This document shows, piece by piece, positions 17,398 through 25,906 of a stretch of DNA of 64,000 nucleotides. The first letter of the stretch is position 1; each line of letters opens with the position of its first letter. A model generated the notes under the pieces. It did no database searches. It saw nothing but the letters and a program-made list of their open reading frames with translations, and had not been told where the DNA came from. Location of the stretch: positions 248,001-312,000 of the forward strand of contig NZ_JACHXV010000001.1 of NCBI RefSeq assembly GCF_014192375.1, given 5' to 3'. Position numbers and translations under genes: made by a program. Source of the DNA: Endobacter medicaginis. GTDB taxonomy: Bacteria > Pseudomonadota > Alphaproteobacteria > Acetobacterales > Acetobacteraceae.

Positions 17398-18272
17398 GCG
17401 AGGCGGAAAGCCGGAAGCCTGTGGTCCTCGTCGAGGGACATTGGCAATTCGCCCATCTGATCAGTTTGTTCGAATATACTCCGTCGATGATGCAGGAGGT
17501 CTCGTTTCGCCGCTTTGGCGATCTGGACGAGATGAGGCGGTTGCTCGACACCGCTGACGATGCCGACCGCATCATAGCCGTTGTGCGTCGGGTCGATCAT
17601 CCCGATGATATCGAGCAGACACAACCACCGGTTTGGCTGCGCGAGGACATCTCGGTCATACGGGTCCCGGCTGAAAGCGCGGGCCATCTGTTTTGGCCTG
17701 TCGCGGGCACCGATACACGCTCTGTGGCGGAACCGCTTTATCCGAATGGACGCTACGGCTTCAGTGATCATCACGCGGAGGCACTTGCGCCTCGCGCCGG
17801 TGAGTCCGACGACAGACTTTACCAGGCCTATCTCGGGGAGAGTTCGGTCGAACTCGCCGCAGCACAGCCGCGCCTGGCGCACACCCTCGCCTTCATGCGG
17901 CGACTCGACAGCGTGTGCGACATAGCCTTCGCTGAGCATTTCGAGAGGACGCTGAGCGATGTGAAATATTTCACCGGACCGGTCACGGGGGCCGGGCCGT
18001 TGTTCGCTTGGCTCGCGAATTGCGTGCTGGGGTGTCTGGCCGCGCCTGTGGGTTGGGACACTAAGCGCCTGGAGACGCTGCGCGAGGCTGTTCGCTATCG
18101 AACAATCGGCTTCAGGGGTAATGCGGCGCATGAGTTTCCGGTCCACCCGGTGGTCGCGGCGTCGTTCGGCCTGTCCTGGGCGCAGAATGCGCGTTTCCGC
18201 TGGGGTAGGAACCTGTGGACACATCGCGAGGCGATGCTTCGTGCCATTCGCTGGGAGCCTTGGCTGCCATGA
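17394..18272 (+). CDS. WcbI-like polysaccharide-modification protein (first copy)
   Basis: The 292-residue protein appears to be a divergent member of the WcbI family, putative acyltransferases of capsular polysaccharide loci. A short N-terminal strand (KPVVLVEGHWQ) replaces the usual NCQ motif. The internal pattern FWPVAG...RYGFSDHH and the C-terminal EFPVHPVVAASFGL match the positions of conserved blocks in the second copy next to it. It lacks the cysteine of NCQ, so it may be a non-catalytic or altered-specificity partner. It overlaps the ACP gene by 4 bp and the next gene by ATGA. Confidence 0.6.
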   Translation: MSEAESRKPVVLVEGHWQFAHLISLFEYTPSMMQEVSFRRFGDLDEMRRLLDTADDADRIIAVVRRVDHPDDIEQTQPPVWLREDISVIRVPAESAGHLFWPVAGTDTRSVAEPLYPNGRYGFSDHHAEALAPRAGESDDRLYQAYLGESSVELAAAQPRLAHTLAFMRRLDSVCDIAFAEHFERTLSDVKYFTGPVTGAGPLFAWLANCVLGCLAAPVGWDTKRLETLREAVRYRTIGFRGNAAHEFPVHPVVAASFGLSWAQNARFRWGRNLWTHREAMLRAIRWEPWLP

Positions 18273-19138
18273 CCAAACCGAAGCTGCTTGTCTATGCAAA
18301 CTGCCAGGGCGATGAGATCGACGGTCTGGTGCGCCGCCTGCCGACAATGAGCGGGCTCTTCGACTATGAGAGGATCTTTCTCGGGTCGCTGCACGAGTTC
18401 ATCGATGCCCATGGTGAGGCGGGCGCGCGCGATCGCCTCAACGACGTCGTCGCGGTCTGGGAGCAGAGCAGTCAGGCGAGCGAGCAGGAACGGGTTCTGA
18501 TCCGCGATTTCGTGCCGCGGCAGGCTCGGTGGCTGCGCTTTCCGGCGCTCACCTGTTCGACCCTTTGGCCATTCGGCGTGAGCGACAATCGCCCCTGCGG
18601 CTACGAGCGCTACGCCTACAGCGACATGCTTGCCATGCGGGTCTGGCGGGAGTGCGGTGGCCCGGATGGCACGATCGACAGCCGTTCGGACGAGGAGCTT
18701 TTCGACCGCTACATGACCCTGTCGAGCCGGATGCTGCCGGACCTCGAGCGCACATTGGAGCGCGATATGCTGCAATGGACGCAGCGTGATCGCGATTGCG
18801 ATCTGCCGATGGCGGATTTCCTGCACGCCAATCTCCGTGAGCAGCAGCTTTTCTATACGGTCGGACGCGCCAGTTGGGTCGCGAACGGCGAGATGACCCG
18901 TCAACTTGTTGCGGCCACTGCTCCAGCGGAGTCGCGCGATGACATCCTGGGTGAACTGGCGGCGGCAAGCGCTGGCTGCCTTGGCAACGATACGCTGTCC
19001 ATTCCCGTGCATCCGATGATCATCGAGCGCCTCGGGCTGAAGTGGACAAATGCCTCGGCGATCTGGCATTGGAATTCCTACGAGTTTGATTTCCGGACCT
19101 GGGTTCTTCGTTGCGTCCGGCTCGTCGACTGCATGTAG
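18269..19138 (+). CDS. WcbI-like polysaccharide-modification protein (second copy)
   Basis: The 289-residue protein starts with KLLVYANCQGDE, the NCQ motif typical of WcbI, a CoA-binding putative acetyltransferase required for some capsules. Other blocks are FPALTCSTLWPFG, RYAYSDM and the terminal SIPVHPMIIERLGL. It shares layout with the preceding gene, which suggests an old tandem duplication. ATG 18269 overlaps the preceding stop. Its neighbours suggest it could use an acyl- or glyceryl-ACP donor instead of acetyl-CoA, but that is inference. The operon continues after a 56-bp gap with a glycosyltransferase. Confidence 0.7.
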   Translation: MTKPKLLVYANCQGDEIDGLVRRLPTMSGLFDYERIFLGSLHEFIDAHGEAGARDRLNDVVAVWEQSSQASEQERVLIRDFVPRQARWLRFPALTCSTLWPFGVSDNRPCGYERYAYSDMLAMRVWRECGGPDGTIDSRSDEELFDRYMTLSSRMLPDLERTLERDMLQWTQRDRDCDLPMADFLHANLREQQLFYTVGRASWVANGEMTRQLVAATAPAESRDDILGELAAASAGCLGNDTLSIPVHPMIIERLGLKWTNASAIWHWNSYEFDFRTWVLRCVRLVDCM

Positions 19139-19194
19139 GTCGCGGACCGTGCCCTACGGACAAAGAGACAAGTAGTAGAGAACGAAGAGGTTGC

Positions 19195-20211
19195 ATGAAC
19201 CACAGGTTTCGCAGGTCCTCGACTGTCGTGGAAGCTGTCCATGCGCCCGTCGTCACAGCATCTCCAACCGAGCTCGTGGTGACCGGAACGCCGCTCGGGG
19301 TTCTGCAGACGCATTGCGACCAGCTCGCGCGCGCCAGCTTCCATGATCAGCGGGCGTCCAGCAGTTGGCATCCTCACCAAGACGTCACTCTTGCTGCGCT
19401 TGGCTCAGCGGTCTTGGTGATGATGGTCAAGGACGAGTCCGACATTATTCGGCAGAATCTCCAACATCACTATAAGTTGGGGTTTCGTTACTTCTTCGTG
19501 CTCGACAACCGCAGTAATGATGCAACAGCGGCCGTGATCGCGGAGTTCAGGGCAGGCCACCCCGATGCCCAGGTCGCCTGTCTGTATGATTTCGTCGTCG
19601 GGTATTACCAGGCGGCGAAAATGGCGGCGGTCGTGGCGTTTCTGTCGATCTATCTGGAACATGAGAATAACCCCGGGCGCTGGTTGTTCTTCGTCGATGC
19701 TGACGAATTCATCACCTTCTGTGCGGGAGACGTTGTCGAGGGACCGAAACGGATATCGGCCGCACTCGATGACCCCGCACACAAGATGTTGGTCATGCAC
19801 TGGGCGCAATGCGCGAGCATGGAGGTCGTCGAGCACGACACGCCGGACAGGTCGTTGCTGGAGACGCATACCCGGATATGGACCACTATGGAGCCTGCGG
19901 TGACCAAGGTCGCGATCCGGATGGACGCCGGGATGACCACGCGTCAGGGCAACCACATGGTGGAGTCGTTCCCCTATCAGACCGATGCCGCCGTGGTTCT
20001 CGCGGAATTCGGCCTCTACATGCTGCATTTCCCGCAGCGCAGCGTCGATCAGATGCGACGCAAGGTGGTCAATGGAGCCGCAGCCTATGCCGCGACCAAA
20101 GGCCAGGAGAATCATGGCGGCCACTGGCGCCAGTACTACGAGTGGTATTCCCAGAATGGCGACGTCGTACTGCGGCAGCTGATCCAGCAGCACATCGATA
20201 GCTGCTCCTAG
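19195..20211 (+). CDS. Glycosyltransferase family 2-like protein (copy A)
   Basis: The 338-residue protein has a GT-A type core: KDE at 79-81 after LVMMV, DNRSND at 104-109 and the metal-binding DADEF at 168-172. This matches the group of short bacterial GT2 proteins in polysaccharide loci. The first 70 residues are variable and without a membrane segment. ATG 19195 follows GAAGAGG by 4 bases. The protein is closely related to copy B at 20931-22262, down to the shared C-terminal ENHGGHWR...HIDSC block. Sugar and acceptor are unknown. Confidence 0.82.
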   Translation: MNHRFRRSSTVVEAVHAPVVTASPTELVVTGTPLGVLQTHCDQLARASFHDQRASSSWHPHQDVTLAALGSAVLVMMVKDESDIIRQNLQHHYKLGFRYFFVLDNRSNDATAAVIAEFRAGHPDAQVACLYDFVVGYYQAAKMAAVVAFLSIYLEHENNPGRWLFFVDADEFITFCAGDVVEGPKRISAALDDPAHKMLVMHWAQCASMEVVEHDTPDRSLLETHTRIWTTMEPAVTKVAIRMDAGMTTRQGNHMVESFPYQTDAAVVLAEFGLYMLHFPQRSVDQMRRKVVNGAAAYAATKGQENHGGHWRQYYEWYSQNGDVVLRQLIQQHIDSCS

Positions 20212-20259
20212 ATCCGGTCAGGATCGCGCCGCAGCAAGCGCGTGGCGACCACGACGGTC

Positions 20260-20898
20260 TCAAAGAGGGGCCGCGTTGATCCTGTAGGCATCGAAGACCG
20301 ATCTCAGCAGAGTATTGTCACCCGGTGCAGAGTAGCGACGTCCGGCCTCGAACTCTGAACTTGGAGCAAACTCGACCGTTCGCGTATCGCCGTCCACCGC
20401 ATGCTCGACGAGTTCGGCCTGCTGCTGCTTGGGTCTGATGCCTATAGTGAGAAAGGCTGGTGATGCAGTGGCCTCGCGAATGAGCGAACGCATGGTTTCG
20501 AGGCCGGGATATGCGAGCCACTCGACGCCGATCATCGTGACGAAAAGCTTCGGTCGAGGATCGGCAAGTACTTGGCGGAAGCGGTCCACCGCACGGGACA
20601 AGGAGCCGAAATCGGCATCGTTGCTGATGTCATGGTGAAGGATGATCAGGCCCGAGCCACAGTTCTGCTGAAAAAAGGGGTGCGTCCACTCATTGCGAGC
20701 ACCACAGCACTGCCACTGTGCGCGGCTGAGAAACTGACTGAAATCGTCTCGAATGCAGGCCGCGACCATGTCGGCATTCGAAAACAACCAGTCGAATGGT
20801 GACGAAAAGCGTCGCAGCCCCGCATCCTCGATCGCCTGCGCCGTCGGGCAGGCCGTCCCTAGGCTGATCACGAAGGCGATGTCTTCGGCTGGTGTCAT
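20260..20898 (-). CDS. DUF1796 putative papain-like cysteine peptidase (copy A)
   Basis: This 212-residue protein matches the DUF1796 family, which is predicted to have a papain-like fold. The hallmark SLGTACPTAQAIEDAGLRRF holds Cys17, followed by SSPFDWLF. A later HHDIS segment supplies a candidate histidine. No activity has been shown for the family that I know of. ATG 20898 follows AGGAACC. The frame runs upstream to 21342, but that part is antisense-frame shadow of the glycosyltransferase gene. It is transcribed after copy B of the glycosyltransferase and convergent with copy A. Confidence 0.75.
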   Translation of the reverse strand: MTPAEDIAFVISLGTACPTAQAIEDAGLRRFSSPFDWLFSNADMVAACIRDDFSQFLSRAQWQCCGARNEWTHPFFQQNCGSGLIILHHDISNDADFGSLSRAVDRFRQVLADPRPKLFVTMIGVEWLAYPGLETMRSLIREATASPAFLTIGIRPKQQQAELVEHAVDGDTRTVEFAPSSEFEAGRRYSAPGDNTLLRSVFDAYRINAAPL

Positions 20899-20930
20899 CA
20901 AATTAGGTTCCTGTTTACCAACGAGCCGGA

Positions 20931-22262
20931 TCAAATGCACGAGTCGATGTGGGTCTGCAGGATTTCGCTCAGCACGTCCTCGCCACGGGTCTCGTAGGCG
21001 ATGTAGCGCTCTCGCCAATGACCGCCGTGATTCTCGAGGCCCTTCGACGCCTTGAACGCCCGACCGCCGTTGATGACCTTCTTCTTCACATGCTCCAGCG
21101 AGCGCAGCGGCGCGTGGAGCATGTACCAGCCGTCCTCGGCGAGGACATGCATGGTGTCGAGAGGATGGTCGAAATTCTCGACGAAATGATTGCCCATGGC
21201 GGGATCGAGACCGAGCGCGCAGCGCAGCGCAATCTTCGGCACAGCCGGACGCAGTTGCGCCGGGCGCCGGACGAACACGGACAACATCTCGTCGCCCTCG
21301 GGGAGCGTCTGCATGATGTTCGCGGTCGCCGAGTTGACCCACTGCATCACGATCATCCCAACGGCCGGATCACCGAGAGCGGCCTCGAAGCGGGCAACTG
21401 CGCCGGCGTCGTCATCCCCGGCGTAGGCGATGAATTCGTCGGCATCGATAAAGAACATCCACTCGAGCGCACGTCCGTCGATCGCCGCGTAGTCGAGCAG
21501 CGTGCGCTGGAAGGCGGCAATCTTCGCCGACTGATAGTAGCCGACGATCGGGTCGTGCACGAGCAGCACCAGTGCATCGGGATGTGCGTCACGGAAAGCG
21601 GTCACCAGCGCGGCGGTGCCGTCGGTGCTGTTGTTGTCGAGCAGGCAGAAGCAGCGAAAGCCGAGCCGGTAGTGATGTTCGAGATTGGCGGTGACGATGT
21701 CGGCCTCGTCCTTGACCATCATTACCAGCCCGGCCCGTGCCAGCGCCGGCACGCTGCCTGGCACATGCAGGCCGGCCCAGCCCGGCTGCATGTCGGCGTA
21801 GCTGCTCTCCGCCCGGATCTCGCTGTGGCGCCGGGCCAGCCGGGCACGTCCGTCCGGCCTGACATTGGGGTAGACATGCTCGATCAGCGACAGCGCGAGG
21901 GCCGGTTGCCCGGCGCCGATCGCCGCGTCCACTCGAGGCCAGAGCGGCCAGTCGCTGCCAGGATCCATCGCCTGTGCCTCGACCAGTGCGGAGGTCGCCT
22001 CCGCCTCGCGTCCCAGCAGCAGCAGGCAGATGCCGCGCTCGATCAGGGCGCGGAAGCGGACATGGAAATCACCCTCGGCGATGGCCGGGGCAAGGATGTC
22101 GAGCGCCTCGGATGGATGGTCCGCTTCCTTGAGGGCGGTAGCGAAATCGACCCGCAGACCATCGTCGGGCGCGAGTGTCGACGCCTTGGCATGGAGTTCG
22201 CGCAGGGCGATGTCCGCCCCTTCCGTCTGCGCCCTGTGACGGAAACTCTCCCAGACGCTCAT
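20931..22262 (-). CDS. Glycosyltransferase family 2-like protein with helical N-terminal extension (copy B)
   Basis: The 443-residue protein has the same catalytic core as copy A (MMVKDEADI, DNNSTDGT, IDADEFIAY) and the same terminal ENHGGHWRERY...HIDSC block. It differs by an N-terminal helical extension of about 150 residues (ALREL, DILAPAI and LGREAEA segments) that resembles TPR-like repeats and may bind a partner. ATG 22262 follows a GGGA stretch by 5 bases; the frame extends to 22304 without support. It is flanked on both sides by DUF1796 genes on the same strand. Confidence 0.82.
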   Translation of the reverse strand: MSVWESFRHRAQTEGADIALRELHAKASTLAPDDGLRVDFATALKEADHPSEALDILAPAIAEGDFHVRFRALIERGICLLLLGREAEATSALVEAQAMDPGSDWPLWPRVDAAIGAGQPALALSLIEHVYPNVRPDGRARLARRHSEIRAESSYADMQPGWAGLHVPGSVPALARAGLVMMVKDEADIVTANLEHHYRLGFRCFCLLDNNSTDGTAALVTAFRDAHPDALVLLVHDPIVGYYQSAKIAAFQRTLLDYAAIDGRALEWMFFIDADEFIAYAGDDDAGAVARFEAALGDPAVGMIVMQWVNSATANIMQTLPEGDEMLSVFVRRPAQLRPAVPKIALRCALGLDPAMGNHFVENFDHPLDTMHVLAEDGWYMLHAPLRSLEHVKKKVINGGRAFKASKGLENHGGHWRERYIAYETRGEDVLSEILQTHIDSCI

Positions 22263-22334
22263 CGCGATCCCATCCTGTCGAGCACGGCGACGCAACGATA
22301 ACACGGGCGTCCGGGTGGCGTCACCCGTCGTGGT

Positions 22335-22979
22335 TCAGGCCGGCTCGATCGCGAGCCGGTAGGGTGCGAACACGCAGCGCAGCAGCGCGCCGTCACCGGG
22401 GGCGGGAAAGCGAAGCCCGTCTGTGCTCGGCGCGCCGGGCGAGAAGCTCCAGCGGCGGAAGCGGTCGGCGCGCCCCACCTCGCGCAGCGTGCCGTGCGCG
22501 CGGGGCTGCGGCGGGCCGGGGTTGAGGCCGATCGCCAGCAGATCGGCGTCCGGCGCCTTGTCCTGCAGCCGCGCGCGGAGCTGGGTGAAGCTGCGTGCGT
22601 CGAGATGGCGGTTTTCGGTCATCACCACGAACAGGCTGCGTACACCGGGCCGCAATGCGGCGCGCAGCCGATCCGTCGCCCGCATCAGCCGGGCGAAGTC
22701 CGCATCGACACTGATATCGTGATGGTTGGTGATCGGGCCGAGCCCGAGCCGGGCGCGCAGTCGGGTGAGCGACCATTGCTGCGGGCCGCCCACCCGCTCC
22801 CAGGCAGAGCGGTCGCAAAACTGCGCGAAATCGTCGCGCAGGCAGGCCAGCACCAGCTTCGGGTCGGTGAAGGTCCAGTCGAACGGGCCGGAGAAGCGCC
22901 GCAGCCCGGCATCGGCGATCAGGGTCGCGGTCCAGCAGGCGGAGCCGAGGCTGAGGACCTGCGTGATCGCGGGCCGCAT
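22335..22979 (-). CDS. DUF1796 putative papain-like cysteine peptidase (copy B)
   Basis: The 214-residue protein is a paralogue of the gene at 20260. It shares SLGSACWTATLIADAGLRRF (Cys15), GPFDWTF, and NHHDISVDADFARLMRATDR with candidate histidines. Copy B is much GC-richer than copy A, so the two have diverged in composition or arrived separately. Its ATG overlaps the hldE stop (ATGA), giving likely co-translation with LPS-core heptose synthesis. Confidence 0.75.
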   Translation of the reverse strand: MRPAITQVLSLGSACWTATLIADAGLRRFSGPFDWTFTDPKLVLACLRDDFAQFCDRSAWERVGGPQQWSLTRLRARLGLGPITNHHDISVDADFARLMRATDRLRAALRPGVRSLFVVMTENRHLDARSFTQLRARLQDKAPDADLLAIGLNPGPPQPRAHGTLREVGRADRFRRWSFSPGAPSTDGLRFPAPGDGALLRCVFAPYRLAIEPA

Positions 22980-24442
22980 CAGCCGCCGCCGATGCGTGCG
23001 ATGGTGCGCGTGGTGGAGTGCCCGGCGACGAGGTCCACCAGATCCACCCGGCCGCCGCGGGCGAGCACGAACTCCGCCCCCACCACCCGGTCGAGCGTGT
23101 AGTCCGCCCCCTTGACCAGGACGTCGGGGCGCAGCGCGGTGATCAGCGCCAGCGGCGTGTCCTCGCCGAACCCCACCACCGCATCGACATGGCGGATCGC
23201 GGCGATCACCGTCGCGCGGGCGGCGAGGTCGTTGACCGGCCGGCCCGCCCCCTTGAGCCGTGCGACGGAGGCATCCTCGTTGAGCCCCACCACCAGCCGG
23301 TCGCAGCTGGCCCGTGCTGCGGCGAGCAGGGCGACATGGCCGGGGTGGAGGATGTCGAAACAGCCATTGGTGAAGCCGACCCGCAGCCCCTGCGCCTGCC
23401 AGCGGGCCACCAGATCGCGGATGGTGGGCAGGTCGGCCAGCCCGATCGGGTCGGAGGCGTCGGGGCCGATGCCGTGGCCGTGCAGCTCGCGCTGCACCTC
23501 GGCGATGTCGGCGGTGGCGGTGCCGAGCTTGCCGACCACCACGCCTGCGGCCGCATTGGCCACCTCCATCGCCGCCTCCAGCGACATCCCCGAGGCATGC
23601 GCCAGCGCGAGCGTCGCGATCACCGTGTCGCCCGCACCCGAGACGTCGAACACCTCGCGCGCGCGGGCCGGCACCGAGGCCATGCGGCCATCGGGCTCGA
23701 CCAGCATCATGCCCTTGTCGGAGCGCGTCGCCAGGATCGCCGAGCCATCGGTCTGCTGCGCGATCACCGCGCGGGCGGCGGCGACGACGTCCGCCTCGTC
23801 GCCGGTCGGCAGCCTTGCGGCGAGTGCCAACTCGCGTGCATTGGGGGTGATGCAGGCCGCGCCACGGTAGCGGGAGAAATCCTCGCCCTTGGGATCGACG
23901 AAGACCGGGATACCGCGCGCCTTCGCGCCGTCGATGACCGCGCGCAGCACCGCCTCGCCGCAGACCGCCTTGCCGTAATCCGACACCACCACCGCGTCGG
24001 CGCGGGCCAGCGGTGCGTCGATGGCGGCGAGCAGGGCCGCCTCCTCGTCGGGTGCGAGCGGGGCGCGGCTTTCCTCGTCGATTCTCACCACCTGCTGGTG
24101 GGTGGCGATGAAGCGCGTCTTGCGGATGGTCGGGCGGTGGCCGGTGACGATCAGCACGCCGTCGAGACGCGGGCGCTCGCCGATCAGCCGGCGCAGGATC
24201 GCGCCCGCCTCGTCCTCGGCAGCCAGGGCGAGCAGGATCGCCGAACCGCCGAGCGAGAGGATGTTGTTAGCGACATTGCCCGCCCCGCCGAGCATCTCCA
24301 CCGTGCGCCCCTGACGGATCACCGGCACCGGCGCCTCGGGCGAGATGCGTTCCATGTCGCCATAGATGAAGCGGTCGAGCATCACGTCGCCGACGCACAG
24401 CACGGTGATGGCGGAAAAATCGAGCCCCGCGGCAGCGTTCAT
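22979..24442 (-). CDS. hldE: Bifunctional heptose-7-phosphate kinase / heptose-1-phosphate adenylyltransferase HldE
   Basis: HldE supplies ADP-glycero-manno-heptose, a precursor of LPS inner core and some glycoproteins. The 487 residues hold both domains. The N-terminal PfkB-type kinase has GGAGNVANN and the catalytic GAGDT at 269-273. The C-terminal cytidylyltransferase-like domain has FTNGCFDILHPGH, ending at 369. ATG 24442 overlaps the ugd stop. The much longer open frame upstream is a shadow over ugd. Whether the other heptose genes are near cannot be seen from this window. Confidence 0.94.
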   Translation of the reverse strand: MNAAAGLDFSAITVLCVGDVMLDRFIYGDMERISPEAPVPVIRQGRTVEMLGGAGNVANNILSLGGSAILLALAAEDEAGAILRRLIGERPRLDGVLIVTGHRPTIRKTRFIATHQQVVRIDEESRAPLAPDEEAALLAAIDAPLARADAVVVSDYGKAVCGEAVLRAVIDGAKARGIPVFVDPKGEDFSRYRGAACITPNARELALAARLPTGDEADVVAAARAVIAQQTDGSAILATRSDKGMMLVEPDGRMASVPARAREVFDVSGAGDTVIATLALAHASGMSLEAAMEVANAAAGVVVGKLGTATADIAEVQRELHGHGIGPDASDPIGLADLPTIRDLVARWQAQGLRVGFTNGCFDILHPGHVALLAAARASCDRLVVGLNEDASVARLKGAGRPVNDLAARATVIAAIRHVDAVVGFGEDTPLALITALRPDVLVKGADYTLDRVVGAEFVLARGGRVDLVDLVAGHSTTRTIARIGGG

Positions 24443-25761
24443 CGGCCGATGCCGCGATAGCGCATGCCGGCGGCGGCCATCGCGGCCGGGTCGAACACGT
24501 TGCGCAGGTCGACCACCACCACGCCCGCCATCAGGTCGCGCAGCTTCACCGGCGGGATGGCGCGGAACTCGTTCCACTCGGTGAGCACCAGCAGCGCATC
24601 CGCGCCGCGCGCCGCGTCCAGCCCGTCGGTGCAGTAGATCACGCCTTCGGGCAGCAGCGGCCGCGCCGCCTCCATTCCGGCCGGATCGTAGGCGCGCAGG
24701 ATCGCGCCGGCCTCGGCGAGACGATGCAGGATCGGGATCGACGAGGCGTCGCGCATGTCGTCGGTCTCGGGCTTGAAGGTGAGACCGAGCACGCCGACGG
24801 TCAGGCCGGCGACGCTGCCGCCGCAGGCCTCGATCAGTCGCCCGGCCATCGCTTCCTTGCGGGCCTCGTTGACGGCGATGGTGGTCTCGATCAGCCGGCT
24901 CGGCGCGCCGGCCTCCTCGGCGATGGCGACCAGCGCGCGGGTGTCCTTGGGAAAGCACGAGCCGCCGAAGCCCGGCCCGGCATGCAGGAACTTGCGCCCG
25001 ATGCGGTTGTCGAGTCCCATGCCACGGGCGATCTCGTGGACGTCCGCGCCGACGCGCTCGCACAGATCCGCCATCTCGTTGATGAACGTCACCTTCATCG
25101 CCAGGAAGGCATTGGAGGCATATTTGATCAGCTCTGCCGATTCGAGCGACGTGAACAGGATCGGCGCCTCGATCAGGTAGAGCGGCCGGTACAGACGATG
25201 CAGGATCTCGCGCGCCCGCTCACCCCCACCCGGCGCGTCGGTGTCGATGCCGATCACCACCCGGTCGGGGCGCATGAAATCGCCGATCGCGCTGCCCTCG
25301 CGCAGGAACTCCGGGTTGGAGGCGACATCGAAATCGAGATCGGGACGGGTCCGGCGCAGGATCTCTGCCACCTTGCGGCCGGTGCCGACCGGCACGGTGG
25401 ACTTGGTCACCACCACCGCATGCGCGGTAAGCGCGCGTGCCACCTGGTCGGCGGCCTCGTGCACATAGGTGAGGTCGGCATGGCCGTCGCCGCGCCTTGT
25501 CGGGGTGCCGACGGCGATGAACACCGCCTCGGCGCCATCCACCGCATGGGCGATGTCGTCGCCGAAGGAGAGCCGCCCGGCGGTCGTATTGTCGGCGACC
25601 AGCCGGTCGAGCCCCGGCTCGTAGATCGGGATGCGGCCCTCGCGCAGGGCGGCCAGACGGCCGGGATGGGTTTCCACCACCCGCACCTCGGTGCCGAATT
25701 CGGCAAAGCAGGCGGCGGAGACCAGCCCCACATAGCCGCCGCCAATCATCGCTATCCGCAT
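24439..25761 (-). CDS. ugd: UDP-glucose 6-dehydrogenase
   Basis: The enzyme oxidises UDP-glucose to UDP-glucuronate using two NAD+, for uronic-acid-containing polysaccharides. The Rossmann start MRIAMIGGGYVG is exact. Glu152, Lys213 and the catalytic Cys269 (GFGGSCFPKD) are all present. The 440-residue length is typical. ATG 25761 matches the family N-terminus; an upstream frame to 25815 adds nothing. It is the promoter-proximal gene of a run through hldE, DUF1796, glycosyltransferase and DUF1796, each joined by overlap or short gaps. Confidence 0.95.
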   Translation of the reverse strand: MRIAMIGGGYVGLVSAACFAEFGTEVRVVETHPGRLAALREGRIPIYEPGLDRLVADNTTAGRLSFGDDIAHAVDGAEAVFIAVGTPTRRGDGHADLTYVHEAADQVARALTAHAVVVTKSTVPVGTGRKVAEILRRTRPDLDFDVASNPEFLREGSAIGDFMRPDRVVIGIDTDAPGGGERAREILHRLYRPLYLIEAPILFTSLESAELIKYASNAFLAMKVTFINEMADLCERVGADVHEIARGMGLDNRIGRKFLHAGPGFGGSCFPKDTRALVAIAEEAGAPSRLIETTIAVNEARKEAMAGRLIEACGGSVAGLTVGVLGLTFKPETDDMRDASSIPILHRLAEAGAILRAYDPAGMEAARPLLPEGVIYCTDGLDAARGADALLVLTEWNEFRAIPPVKLRDLMAGVVVVDLRNVFDPAAMAAAGMRYRGIGR

Positions 25762-25876
25762 GACGCCAATCCCCGGCCGCGCCTGTCCATCGACGCTGTG
25801 CTCTAGCGGGCGCACCGCCGTTTGACCAGCGGGCGACGGGCACGGACCACGTGCCGCACGGTTGCGCTTTTGACCT

Positions 25877-25892
25877 GCGCGGCGCGCCGCGC
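25877..25892. repeat. 16-bp perfect palindrome upstream of mlaE
   Basis: GCGCGGCGCGCCGCGC reads the same on both strands. It stands in the divergent ugd/mlaE gap, 15 bp before the mlaE start, and directly follows a TTGACC hexamer at 25870-25875. It could be an operator or a leader hairpin for mlaE, though GC-only palindromes occur easily in this composition. Confidence 0.35.
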
Positions 25893-25906
25893 TACGGCAT
25901 GCGACG

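Noticed and set aside
20899-21342. Upstream extension of the DUF1796 copy A frame
   Set aside because: It covers the end of glycosyltransferase copy B in another frame; the family start and a ribosome-binding site are at 20898.
24443-25063. Upstream extension of the hldE frame
   Set aside because: Overlaps ugd in a different frame and has no family similarity; the ATGA overlap at 24439-24442 fixes the start.
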